Assembly (NCBI RefSeq): GCF_002803845.1
Contig: NZ_CP024985.1
Span: forward strand, 1,302,001 to 1,366,000
Length of the DNA stretch: 64,000 bases
Source: Streptomyces lavendulae subsp. lavendulae
GTDB lineage: Bacteria; Actinomycetota; Actinomycetes; Streptomycetales; Streptomycetaceae
Direction of reading: 5' to 3'
The notes beneath the pieces were generated by a model. The model did no database searches, was not told the origin of the DNA, and saw only the letters and a program-made list of their open reading frames with translations. Positions 47,312 through 56,027 of the stretch are shown here, one piece after another. Within the stretch, counting starts at the first letter, position 1; the number at the start of each line of letters is the position of its first letter. A program made the position numbers and the translations under genes.

Positions 47312-47392
47312 GGTTTCCGGACCTCCTGATCGCAGTGTGTCCTGCTGCAACGATCGGCCGGCGCCCGGAATTCCGCGGGGCCGGCCGGGTCG

Positions 47393-48832
47393 CTAGAACG
47401 GGTGGGCCGGCGCGGTGGTGCGGGCCGTGGTCCAGCGCAGCTCGGTGAAGGCGTCCAGGTTGGCCTCGCCGCCGAAGCGGGCACCCGTGCCGGAGGCGCC
47501 GACCCCGCCGAAGGGGGCCACCGCCTCGTCGTTCACGGTCTGGTCGTTGATGTGCGCGATGCCGGTCGGAATGCGTTCGGCCAGCTCCATGCCGTGCCCC
47601 GCGTCGCGGGTGACGATGCCCAGGGAGAGCCCGTAGGGGCCCGCCGAGGCCAGCTCCACCGCCTCGTCCTCCGTCGCGAAGGACCGTACGGGCGCCACCG
47701 GGCCGAAGACCTCCTCCGCGTAGGCCGGGGTGTCGTCGGCGACCCCGGCGAGCACGGTCGGCCGGTAGAACAGGTCCCGGTGGGTACCGCCCGCGACCAG
47801 CTTGGCGCCCTGCTCCACGCTGGCCTCGACCAGGCCGTGGACCCGCTCCAGCTGGGTCCGGTCCAGCAGCGGGCCGAGGTGCACGGGCTCGCGGTACGGG
47901 TCACCGACGGCCAGGGCCTCGGCGCGGGCGGCGAGCCGTTCCACGTACTCGTCGTAGAGCGAGGCGTGGACGAGGTGGCGCCCGGCGGTCATGCAGATCT
48001 GGCCCTGGTGGAAGAAGGACCCCCAGGAGGCCTGCGCGACGGCGGCCTCCACGTCGGCGTCGGCGAGCACGACGAGCGCGGAGTTCCCGCCCAACTCCAG
48101 GTGCGCGCGGGTGAGATGACGGCCCGCCAGTTCGCCGACGGAGCGCCCCGCGGCGGTGGAGCCGGTGAAGGACACCACCCGCACGCGCGGGTCGGCCACC
48201 ACCGCGGATCCGGTCCGCGCCCCGCCGGGCAGGACGTGCAGCAGCCCGGCCGGCAGCCCGGCGGCCGCGAACACGGCGGCGAGGGCGAGACCGCCACAGA
48301 CGGCGGTACGGCGGTCCGGCTTGAGCAGGACCGCGTTGCCGAGCGCGAGCGCAGGCGCCACGGAGCGGATCGAGAGGATCAGCGGGGCGTTGAAGGGCGC
48401 GATCACCCCGACCACCCCCGCCGGGACGCGCCGGGTGAAGGAGAGCCGGGGCGCCTCGCTCGGCAGCACCTGCCCGACCGGACGGGAGGCCAGCGCGGCG
48501 GCCTCGTAGCACTCCTGGGCGGCGACGTGCAGCTCGAAGTCCGCCTTGCCGGGGACCGAGCCCGACTCCCTGACCAGCCACTCCCGCAGTTCGGCGGCAT
48601 GGGCCGTGAACAGGTCCCCGGCACGGCGCAGCACGGCCGCCCGCTCCGGGTGACCGGTCCGCGCCCAGTCGCGCTGGGCGGCACCGGCCCGTACCGCGGC
48701 CTCCCCCACGTCGGCGGGGCCGGCGAGGTCGAGGGTGGCGAGGGTACGGCCGGTCGCGGGTTCGACGACCGGGGCCGTGCCCCCGGTGAGGGTGGGTCCG
48801 TCCTGCCAGAGAGTCGGGTCGAGCAGTGGCAT
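47393..48832 (-). CDS. aldehyde dehydrogenase (benzaldehyde dehydrogenase-like)
   Basis: 479 residues of the NAD(P)-dependent aldehyde dehydrogenase superfamily. The catalytic Glu lies in LELGGNSA and the nucleophilic Cys in HQGQICMTAG; FNAPLIL, GSTAAGR and EEVFGPVAPV are also conserved. The Cys-motif and NxxG signatures fit the group that oxidises aromatic or short aldehydes, but the substrate is not decided. ATG 48832 is chosen over an upstream GTG because the family homology starts at MPLLDP. Alone between thioredoxin and thiolase genes. Confidence 0.85.
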   Translation of the reverse strand: MPLLDPTLWQDGPTLTGGTAPVVEPATGRTLATLDLAGPADVGEAAVRAGAAQRDWARTGHPERAAVLRRAGDLFTAHAAELREWLVRESGSVPGKADFELHVAAQECYEAAALASRPVGQVLPSEAPRLSFTRRVPAGVVGVIAPFNAPLILSIRSVAPALALGNAVLLKPDRRTAVCGGLALAAVFAAAGLPAGLLHVLPGGARTGSAVVADPRVRVVSFTGSTAAGRSVGELAGRHLTRAHLELGGNSALVVLADADVEAAVAQASWGSFFHQGQICMTAGRHLVHASLYDEYVERLAARAEALAVGDPYREPVHLGPLLDRTQLERVHGLVEASVEQGAKLVAGGTHRDLFYRPTVLAGVADDTPAYAEEVFGPVAPVRSFATEDEAVELASAGPYGLSLGIVTRDAGHGMELAERIPTGIAHINDQTVNDEAVAPFGGVGASGTGARFGGEANLDAFTELRWTTARTTAPAHPF

Positions 48833-48983
48833 GACGCGGGGCCTCCGGATGGGGGTGGGCGGGGCGGGGGGCGGCAGCACGCGCCATCGTGCCAGACCGG
48901 GGGCACCACTTCTGTTCAGTTATTGGGCAGTTGACGGAATCCGGTGACCGGAAACGATCGACTCCCCCGGGGCGCGGGCGGGT

Positions 48984-50183
48984 TCAACGCTCCAGGACCA
49001 GCGCGATGCCCTGCCCGACGCCGATGCACAGCGCCGCCATGCCGGTACCCGAACCGGCCGCCGCCAGCTGGTGGGCGACGGAGCCCGCCAGCCGGGCGCC
49101 CGAGGCACCGAGCGGGTGGCCGATGGCGAGGGCCCCGCCGCGCGGGTTCACCGCGGCCGGATCCAGCTCGGGCCAGGCCCCGAGGCAGCCCAACGCCTGG
49201 GCCGCGAAGGCCTCGTTGAGCTCCAGGACGGACAGGTCGGCCAGGCGGCGGTCCGCCTTGGCCAGCGCCCGCGCGACGGCGTCGACCGGGCCGAGGCCGA
49301 AGAGCTGCGGCTCGATGCCGGTGACGGCGCAGGCGCCGATCCGGGCCAGCGGCTCGCGCCCGGTGGCGGCCAGCCCCGCCTCGTCGGTGAGCAGGAGGGC
49401 GGCGGCCCCGTCGTTGAGGGGAGAGGCGTTCCCGGCGGTGACGGTGCCGGAGCCGTCGCCGCGGAAGGCGGGCTTGAGGCGGGCCAGGGATTCGGGGGTG
49501 GACCCCTCGCGGATGGACTCGTCACGCAGCAGGTCCACGCCCGGGTAGCCGACGACCTCGCCGTCGTAGAGCCCGCCGGCCCAGGCGGCGGCGGCCTTGC
49601 GGTGGCTCTCCAGGGCGAACAGGTCCTGCGCCTCGCGCGAGATGCCGTGCTTCTCGGCGATCAGCTCGGCACCCTCGCCGAGGGAACCGGTCCACTCGGG
49701 GGGCATGGCCGGGTTGGTCATCCGCCAGCCGAGGGTGGTCGACCACATCTGCTGGTGCCCGGCCGGGAAGGCGCGTTCGGGCTTCTGCACCACCCAGGGG
49801 GCGCGGGTCATCGACTCGACGCCGCCCGCGATGGCGACGGAGGCGTCCCCGACCGCGATGGCGCGGGCGGCCTGGATGACGGCTTCGAGTCCCGAGCCGC
49901 AGAGCCGGTTGACGGTGACGCCGGGCACGGTGACCGGCAGTCCGGCGAGCAGCACGGCCATGCGGGCCACGTCGCGATTGTCCTCGCCGGCACCGTTGGC
50001 GTCGCCGAAGACGACGTCGTCGATGCGGGACGGGTCCAGGTCGGGCGTACGGTCCACCAGGGCGCGCACCACGTGGGCGGCCAGGTCGTCCGGCCGGATC
50101 CCGGCGAGGGCCCCGCCGAACTTGCCGATCGGGGTGCGGACGGCGTCGACGACGTACACGTCGCGGACGGTGCGGATGCTCAT
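48984..50183 (-). CDS. acetyl-CoA C-acyltransferase (thiolase)
   Basis: 399 residues. The nucleophile Cys95 is in VNRLCGSGLE, the His in GHPLGASGAR and the second Cys in ALCIGVGQG, so all catalytic residues are present. This is a degradative/3-oxoadipyl type thiolase that cleaves or condenses acyl-CoA. Co-directional with the aldehyde dehydrogenase, but a 151-bp gap separates them. The reaction may serve beta-oxidation or aromatic-acid degradation; the sequence does not decide. ATG 50183 begins the conserved core. Confidence 0.85.
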   Translation of the reverse strand: MSIRTVRDVYVVDAVRTPIGKFGGALAGIRPDDLAAHVVRALVDRTPDLDPSRIDDVVFGDANGAGEDNRDVARMAVLLAGLPVTVPGVTVNRLCGSGLEAVIQAARAIAVGDASVAIAGGVESMTRAPWVVQKPERAFPAGHQQMWSTTLGWRMTNPAMPPEWTGSLGEGAELIAEKHGISREAQDLFALESHRKAAAAWAGGLYDGEVVGYPGVDLLRDESIREGSTPESLARLKPAFRGDGSGTVTAGNASPLNDGAAALLLTDEAGLAATGREPLARIGACAVTGIEPQLFGLGPVDAVARALAKADRRLADLSVLELNEAFAAQALGCLGAWPELDPAAVNPRGGALAIGHPLGASGARLAGSVAHQLAAAGSGTGMAALCIGVGQGIALVLER

Positions 50184-50411
50184 GGGGTCGCTCCTGGGCG
50201 GATCCGTACGGGCGGCGGCGGCGCGCGACGGTGCCGGTGTGGGCACCGGGACGCACCCCCGGGGCACGCCCGGTGGGGCGCGCCCGCAGTCTCCGCCCCC
50301 ACGTCACCGCCTGTCAACGGCCCCCCGGACCACCCCTCGGACACCGGACCGGGGGCGGGCCCGGGGCTCGAAGCCCGGGACCCGGAGCCCGGGCGCCCCG
50401 GACTCCCGCCG

Positions 50412-51488
50412 TCAGGTGGATTCGCGGCGGACCGCCGTCGCGGACATCAGGTCGTGCCGCCCGGTGATCTCGGACGGCTCCCGCACCGCGCGGTCCACCA
50501 GCGAGGCCAGATGGTCCCCGGTCGGCAGCTCGATCTGGACCGTGCTCAGCCGCGGGCGCAGCAGCCGCCCGATGAGCAGGTCGTCGGCGCCCATGACGGC
50601 GACGTCTCCGGGGACGTCCAGCCCCTCGTCCTGCAGGGCCCGCATCAGCAGCATCGCGTACTCGTCGTTGTACGCGAACACGGCGTCCAGGCCGAGCGAG
50701 CGCCAGCGGCCCGCCAGCTCCGCCGCGGACTCCTCCGTGTAGGCCATCGGCAGCACCTGGGTCCGCGCACCCGGCACCGACCGGGCCCCGGCCAGCCGGG
50801 GCGCGGAGAAGAGCTCCAGGCCGTCCTCCTCCGGGACGATGACCCCGATCCGGTTCCGGCCGCGTTCCACGAGGTGGGCGGCGGCCCGTGCCCCGACCTC
50901 CGCCTGGTCCATCACGAGGGCGTGGGCCCCCGGTACGCCGACCGGGCCCAGCGTTATCACGGCGCGCGCCCCGGCCCGTTTGAGGGTGGCGACGTTGTGC
51001 GCGGACAGGCTGACCTCCCCCAGCGAGATCACCGCGACGGGCCGCAGTTCGGCCCACGCCCGCGCCGCCTCGTCACCGGTCAGGCCGAGGCTGCCGTACT
51101 GCACCACCGTGTAGTCGAGGCGGCGCAGGGCCCACTGGAGCTCGTTGAGGAAGGCGCTGTACAGCGGGCCCACCGGGACGTGCGAGGTGGGCAGCAGGAC
51201 GATGCGGGTGTGCCCGGCGCGCAGGCTGCGCGCGGCGGCGTGCGGGACGTAGCCCAGTTCCTCGGCGGCCTCGCGGACCTTGCGGCGCGTGGGCTCGCTG
51301 ATGCGTACGGCTTCCGCGTTGTTCAGCACGTACGAGACCGTCGCGCGCGACACGCCGGCCAGGCGGGCGACATCGGCGCTGGTCGGGACGGGTGCGGGTG
51401 CCGGTTCGGGGGGCGGGGTGGCCGGGGTCCGGCGGCTGCGCGGCTTCGGCGAGCTCGGGGGGATCGGCGCGTTCGATGAGTGAGACAT
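50412..51488 (-). CDS. LacI family transcriptional regulator
   Basis: 358 residues. After a Pro-rich tail of about 35 residues comes the HTH TSADVARLAGVSRATVSYVL and the hinge PHAAARSLRAG, then a periplasmic-binding-like effector domain (residues about 95-355) with no recognised ligand. It is divergent from the MFS transporter/hydrolase pair, with an inverted repeat between them, so it likely controls both itself and them in response to a transported compound. Confidence 0.85.
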   Translation of the reverse strand: MSHSSNAPIPPSSPKPRSRRTPATPPPEPAPAPVPTSADVARLAGVSRATVSYVLNNAEAVRISEPTRRKVREAAEELGYVPHAAARSLRAGHTRIVLLPTSHVPVGPLYSAFLNELQWALRRLDYTVVQYGSLGLTGDEAARAWAELRPVAVISLGEVSLSAHNVATLKRAGARAVITLGPVGVPGAHALVMDQAEVGARAAAHLVERGRNRIGVIVPEEDGLELFSAPRLAGARSVPGARTQVLPMAYTEESAAELAGRWRSLGLDAVFAYNDEYAMLLMRALQDEGLDVPGDVAVMGADDLLIGRLLRPRLSTVQIELPTGDHLASLVDRAVREPSEITGRHDLMSATAVRREST

Positions 51489-51558
51489 TGCCGAGGCATC
51501 CTTCCAGACCGATCACGTCCGGGGTCTGGCGGATGGCCGGAAACGGGTGCTACACAGT

Positions 51559-51587
51559 GGTTACACGATTCATTGACACGTGTAACC
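51559..51587. promoter_or_regulatory. putative LacI-type operator
   Basis: GGTTACAC at 51559-51566 and GTGTAACC at 51580-51587 form a perfect inverted repeat 13 nt apart; the right half contains ACACGTGT, a CG-centred palindrome of the LacI kind. It lies 71 nt upstream of the regulator start and 166 nt before the MFS start. Confidence 0.5.
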
Positions 51588-51752
51588 CGTGACGTCACCA
51601 CGTCACCCGAGCGCCGCCCTCCCCGCTCCACGAGGCAGCGCCACACGTGTCCCCGCCGTGCCGCCGCCCCGTCGCGTTCCACCGCACCCCGCCCTCGCGA
51701 CGGGGCGGCGCGCACCCCCTCACCCGCTCGCATTCCTGCCCAGGAGGGCACC

Positions 51753-53009
51753 GTGGCCCTTTCCTCCCCCGGCACCGGCAACGCCGCCGCCACCTCCTCC
51801 CGCACGTCCGCCGCCCCGGCCCCCGGACGCGGCCTGCTCCCCCTGCTGCTCGTCGGCAACACCGCGATGTACTCGCTGTACATCGGCGTCGGCGGCATCC
51901 TGCTCGCCCTCCAGGTCGAGCAGGTCGACCCGGCGCACAAGGTCTCCGACTTCGGCCTGATCGCGGGGGTCTCGGCGATCTTCGCGACGGTCTTCAACCC
52001 GGTCGCCGGGGCACTGTCCGACCGCAGCGGACGGCGCAACCCCTGGATCCTGGGCGGCGGCCTCGCCGCCGTGCCCGCCATGTTCCTGCTCGGCCTCGCC
52101 GACACCGTCCTGCTCATCACCATCGCCTGGTGCCTCGGCCAGGCCGTCATGAACGTCTACCAGGCCGCCCTCGCCTCGGTCGTCCCCGACCGGGTCCCGA
52201 CCGCCGCCCGCGGCAAGGCCTCGGCCGCCGTCGGCCTCGGCCTGCCCTTCGGCTCGGCCCTCGGCGCCCTGGCGGGCGCCGCGTTCTCCGAGGACCACCG
52301 CACCGGCTACCTCGTCTTCGGCGCTCTGGTGGCGGCCGCCGCGGTGCTGTTCACCGCCTGCACCCGCGAGCAACGGCTCCCGGCGCGCGCGTCCCTGCCG
52401 GTCCGGGCCCAGCTGGCCGCCTTCACCGGCGCCCTGCGCGACCACGACTTCCGCTGGGCGTTCACCGGGCGCGCGCTGCTCGTGCTCGGGTACTTCGCCG
52501 TCAGCGGCTACCAGCTGTACATCCTGCAGGACCACACCGTGCTGCCGGACGGGATGGAGCCCGAAGCGGCGGTGGCGGTGCTGGTGCCGCTGACGAGCGT
52601 GGCGATGGTCCTGTCCACCGTCCTGGGCGGGTACCTCTCCGACCGCTTCGACCGCCGCAAGCTGTTCGTCGGCGCCTCGGCCCTGCTGTCGGCGGTGGCG
52701 CTGGTGATCCCGGCCGTCTCGGCGAGCTGGTCGGCGATGCTGGCCTTCTCCGTGGTCAACGGCCTGGCCTTCGGCTGCTACATGGCGGTCGACACCGCCC
52801 TCGTCACGATGGTGCTGCCCAACGCCGAGGACGCGGCGCGCGACATGGGCGTGCTCAACATCGCGAACGCGGGACCCCAGATCGTCGCACCGTTCATCGC
52901 CTCGGTGATCGTCTCGGTGAGCGGCGGCTACACCGCGCTGTTCGTCGCCGCCGCCGCGCTGGCCGTGGCGGGGGCACTGGCGGTACGGCCGATCCGCGGC
53001 GTCCGCTGA
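51753..53009 (+). CDS. MFS transporter
   Basis: About 418 residues with roughly 12 predicted hydrophobic helices. Between helices 2 and 3, GALSDRSGRRNPW is the MFS loop motif, and a second copy GGYLSDRFDRRKLF lies in the other half, which is typical of the sugar-porter-like and GPH-type groups. GTG 51753 follows AGGAGGG. The substrate cannot be read; the divergent LacI regulator suggests a sugar or small organic compound. The next gene begins 71 nt later. Confidence 0.85.
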   Translation: MALSSPGTGNAAATSSRTSAAPAPGRGLLPLLLVGNTAMYSLYIGVGGILLALQVEQVDPAHKVSDFGLIAGVSAIFATVFNPVAGALSDRSGRRNPWILGGGLAAVPAMFLLGLADTVLLITIAWCLGQAVMNVYQAALASVVPDRVPTAARGKASAAVGLGLPFGSALGALAGAAFSEDHRTGYLVFGALVAAAAVLFTACTREQRLPARASLPVRAQLAAFTGALRDHDFRWAFTGRALLVLGYFAVSGYQLYILQDHTVLPDGMEPEAAVAVLVPLTSVAMVLSTVLGGYLSDRFDRRKLFVGASALLSAVALVIPAVSASWSAMLAFSVVNGLAFGCYMAVDTALVTMVLPNAEDAARDMGVLNIANAGPQIVAPFIASVIVSVSGGYTALFVAAAALAVAGALAVRPIRGVR

Positions 53010-53080
53010 CGACGCCGCTCCCCCCCTCTCATCCCCTTCACTCCTTCCTCCTTTCCCCTTCCTTCGAGAAAGGCTCCACC

Positions 53081-53776
53081 GTGCAGTTGCGCACCCAGAC
53101 CTGGGGCGAGGGCGACCGCCTCGCCCTCCTCGTCCACGGCATCATGTCCGACCACCGCACCTGGCGCCGGGTCGGTCCCGCCCTCGCCGGGCGCGGCTAC
53201 CGGGTGGTCGCCGTCGATCTGCGGGGCCACGGCGCCAGCGGGCGGGGCGAGTACGGCCCCGAGCTCTTCGCGGACGACCTCGTCGAGACCCTGCCCGTGG
53301 GCGCCGAGCTGGCCGTCGGGCATTCCCTGGGCGGCCTGACCCTGTCCCTCGCGGTGGAGCGCCTGAAGCCCGCGCGGGCGGTGTTCTCCGATCCGGCCTG
53401 GCACCTGGCCCTTCCCGCGGCGGGCTTCGGGCCCGAGCTGTTCGCCGACTTCAAGACGGCCGGCCGGGAGCGGATCCGGGCGATGAACCCGCGCTGGGAC
53501 GAGGAGGACGTGGACGTGGAACTGAGCACCCTCGCCGTGTGGGACGAGGCCACCGCCCTCGGCCTCGCCGCCCTGGCCGGCCGGGACCTGCTGCCCGCGG
53601 CCCCGGTGGTCCCCTCGCTCGTCCAGCTCGCCGACCCGAGCTTCCTCGTGTCTCCCGAGCGGGCCGCGCTGCTGGCGGAGCGAGGTTTCGAGGTCCGTAC
53701 GGTCGCCGGGGCCGGGCACACCATCCACCGGGACGACTTCGACGGCTTCATGGCCTCGCTGGAGGGCTGGATCTAG
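53081..53776 (+). CDS. alpha/beta-hydrolase
   Basis: 231 residues. VHGIMSDHRTW carries the oxyanion segment, GHSLGG at 80-85 the nucleophile Ser82, and GAGHTIHRDD the catalytic His (about 219); the acid is likely Asp in QLADPSF. Compact and without a signal peptide, it may hydrolyse an ester taken in by the adjacent transporter. The substrate is unknown. GTG start with GAGAAAGG upstream. Confidence 0.8.
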   Translation: MQLRTQTWGEGDRLALLVHGIMSDHRTWRRVGPALAGRGYRVVAVDLRGHGASGRGEYGPELFADDLVETLPVGAELAVGHSLGGLTLSLAVERLKPARAVFSDPAWHLALPAAGFGPELFADFKTAGRERIRAMNPRWDEEDVDVELSTLAVWDEATALGLAALAGRDLLPAAPVVPSLVQLADPSFLVSPERAALLAERGFEVRTVAGAGHTIHRDDFDGFMASLEGWI

Positions 53777-53822
53777 CAGACCCGCCGACCCGCCGGCCGT
53801 CCCTTCCCGATCGGGGCCGCCT

Positions 53823-53856
53823 CCCCTTACCGTCGGTACTACCGATCGGTAAGGGG
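53823..53856. promoter_or_regulatory. palindromic operator upstream of the amidase
   Basis: CCCCTTACCG (53823-53832) and CGGTAAGGGG (53847-53856) form 10-bp arms; inside lies the perfect palindrome TACCGATCGGTA (53840-53851). Such TACCGxxCGGTA sites are bound by TetR-type repressors in streptomycetes. The site ends 9 nt before the amidase start; no TetR gene is nearby. Confidence 0.6.
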
Positions 53857-53864
53857 GAGGTCCG

Positions 53865-55349
53865 ATGACGGACTCGTGGTACGCGGACGGTGCGGCGGGG
53901 CCCTTGGGGGCCCACGCCCCCGAAGGACCGACGGGCCTGCGGGAGATGGCCGACGCACTGGCCGAAGGCAGCGTCACCGCACGCCGGCTGACCGAGCGTT
54001 CGCTGGAGCGGATCGCCGCGTCCCGGGCCTCGCTCAACGCCTTCCGGATCGTCCGGGCAGAGGCCGCCCTCGCGGAGGCGGACGCGGCGGACGTGCGGCT
54101 GGCCCGCGGTGAGCGGCTGCCGCTGCTGGGCGTACCGGTCGCGGTCAAGGACGACATGGACGTGGCCGGGGAGCCCACCGCCTTCGGCTGCCCCGGGGTC
54201 TTCCCGCCCAAGGCCGCCGACAGCGAGGCGGTGCGCCGCCTGCGCGCGGCCGGGGCCGTGATCGTGGGCAAGACCCAGACCCCTGAGCTGGGGCAGTGGC
54301 CGTTCACCGAGGGGCCCGCCTTCGGCGAGACCCGCAACCCGTGGAACCCGGCCCACACCCCCGGCGGTTCCTCCGGCGGTTCGGCCGCCGCCGTGGCCGC
54401 GGGGCTGGTGCCCGCGGCGCTCGGCTCCGACGGCGCGGGCTCGGTGCGGATCCCCGCGGCCTGGACCCACCTGGTGGGGATCAAGCCACAGCGCGGGCGC
54501 ATCTCCACCTGGCCGGAGCCCGAGTCCTTCCACGGGCTCACGGTCAACGGCGTGCTGGCCCGTACGGTGGCGGACGCCGCGCTGCTGCTGGACGCGGCGA
54601 GCGGACCCGCCCCGGAGGACCTCCACCGCCCGGCACCGTTCTCGGCGGTGGAGGCGGCGGGCCGGCCGCCGGGCCGGCTGCGGATCGCCCTGTCCTACGG
54701 GACGGCCTTCACCGCCTCGGCGACCCCCCTCGACCCCGTGGTCCGTGCCGCAGTGGAACGGCTGGCCGGGCGGCTGGAGGCGCTGGGCCACGAGGTGATC
54801 CCGGAGGATCCGCGCTACGGCCCCGTCGGGCCCGCCTTCGTGCCGCGCGCGACGGCCGGGGTACGGGAGCTGGCGGCGCGGGTTCCGGACCCCGGGCTGC
54901 TGGATCCGCGTACCCACGGGGCGGCTCGTACGGGCCGTCTGCTGGGCGGGCCGGCGCTGCGGCTCTCACGGCGGGCCGAGGGGCTGCTGCGCCGCCGGAC
55001 CGGGGAGATCTTCGACCGCTTCGACGTGGTGCTGACCCCGACGACGGCCACCCCGCCCCTGCGGATCGGCGCTCTTGCCGGGCTGGGGGCGCTGGCCACG
55101 GACCGGGCGATGATCGCCGCGTGCCCGTACGCCTGGACGTGGAACGTGCTGGGCTGGCCGGGTGTCGGCGTCCCGGCGGGGTTCACCCCTGACGGACTGC
55201 CTCTGGGCGCACAGCTGTTGGGCCCGGCGGAGTCGGAGCCGAGGCTGCTGGCACTGGCGGCGCAGCTGGAGGCGGCGGAGGACTGGGCACGGCACTGGCC
55301 GCCGGTAAGTGCCCGCCCGGAGACGGGACTTGCGCCTTCGGCCCGTTGA
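53865..55349 (+). CDS. amidase (amidase-signature family)
   Basis: 494 residues. The amidase-signature triad is visible: K95 in AVKDDMD, the cis-Ser S169 in PGGSSGG and the nucleophile S193 in GAGSVRIPA, 24 residues apart as expected. This enzyme hydrolyses amide bonds of carboxamides; the substrate range is wide in this family. ATG 53865 lies directly after a GGGGAGG site. The upstream palindrome suggests that expression is repressed by a TetR-type protein. Confidence 0.9.
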   Translation: MTDSWYADGAAGPLGAHAPEGPTGLREMADALAEGSVTARRLTERSLERIAASRASLNAFRIVRAEAALAEADAADVRLARGERLPLLGVPVAVKDDMDVAGEPTAFGCPGVFPPKAADSEAVRRLRAAGAVIVGKTQTPELGQWPFTEGPAFGETRNPWNPAHTPGGSSGGSAAAVAAGLVPAALGSDGAGSVRIPAAWTHLVGIKPQRGRISTWPEPESFHGLTVNGVLARTVADAALLLDAASGPAPEDLHRPAPFSAVEAAGRPPGRLRIALSYGTAFTASATPLDPVVRAAVERLAGRLEALGHEVIPEDPRYGPVGPAFVPRATAGVRELAARVPDPGLLDPRTHGAARTGRLLGGPALRLSRRAEGLLRRRTGEIFDRFDVVLTPTTATPPLRIGALAGLGALATDRAMIAACPYAWTWNVLGWPGVGVPAGFTPDGLPLGAQLLGPAESEPRLLALAAQLEAAEDWARHWPPVSARPETGLAPSAR

Positions 55350-55584
55350 CCGTCCGGGTGGAGGAGGACTCCTCGCCGATGAAGACCACTGGTACGGCAG
55401 GGCTCTTCGTCCAACCGGTGCTGGACGGACGGAGGTCGGCCGGTCCTGGCGGGTCTGCGGGCACCCCCGAGGAGAGGAAGACCGCAACATTCGGCCACCT
55501 GTCTCATTCGCATATGATTCGGCACGCCCGGCTCGCGGCGCGATCCGGACTTCTCCAACTCCATGCAGAACAGGTGGCTTTGCC

Positions 55585-55929
55585 ATGCCCAGAAACCTCA
55601 AGTTCGCCTCGGTCGCCCTGGCCGGCGTCCTGGCCGCGACCGGCCTGACGGCCGCGACGGCCTCGCCCGCTGCTGCCGCGCAGACCTGCCCCTGGCCGTA
55701 CGTCTGCTTCCTCGACGGCAACGAGAACATCCTGACGATGTACAAGGACACCGGCTGGCAGCCCACCAGCGCCAAGACCCGCACCGCCCGCTGGGTGACC
55801 GACTCGCGCAACCAGGACTGCGCGTACCTGAAGTACGCCAGCGGCTACGTCGACCAGATCCGCCCCGGCCAGAGCTTCGGCCTCGGCTCCGGCGTCGTCG
55901 AGATCAACATCACCAACGGCTGCCCCTGA
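55585..55929 (+). CDS. secreted peptidase inhibitor I36-like protein
   Basis: 114 residues. A signal peptide (about 1-32, FASVALAGVLAATGLTAATASPAAAA) is followed by CPWPYVCFLDGN, the start of the beta/gamma-crystallin-like fold of Streptomyces I36 metalloproteinase inhibitors. Four Cys in the mature part likely form two disulfides. It should be secreted as a small inhibitor or antimicrobial-like protein; inhibitory activity is inferred. Confidence 0.7.
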   Translation: MPRNLKFASVALAGVLAATGLTAATASPAAAAQTCPWPYVCFLDGNENILTMYKDTGWQPTSAKTRTARWVTDSRNQDCAYLKYASGYVDQIRPGQSFGLGSGVVEINITNGCP

Positions 55930-56027
55930 TCCTCCGGGCCCCGGCCTTCCCCGGCCACCGCGACGGGGGCCTGGGGAAGGCCGGATCCGCCTCCCCGCCC
56001 GCGCACCCGTATGTAATGTCACATCGC

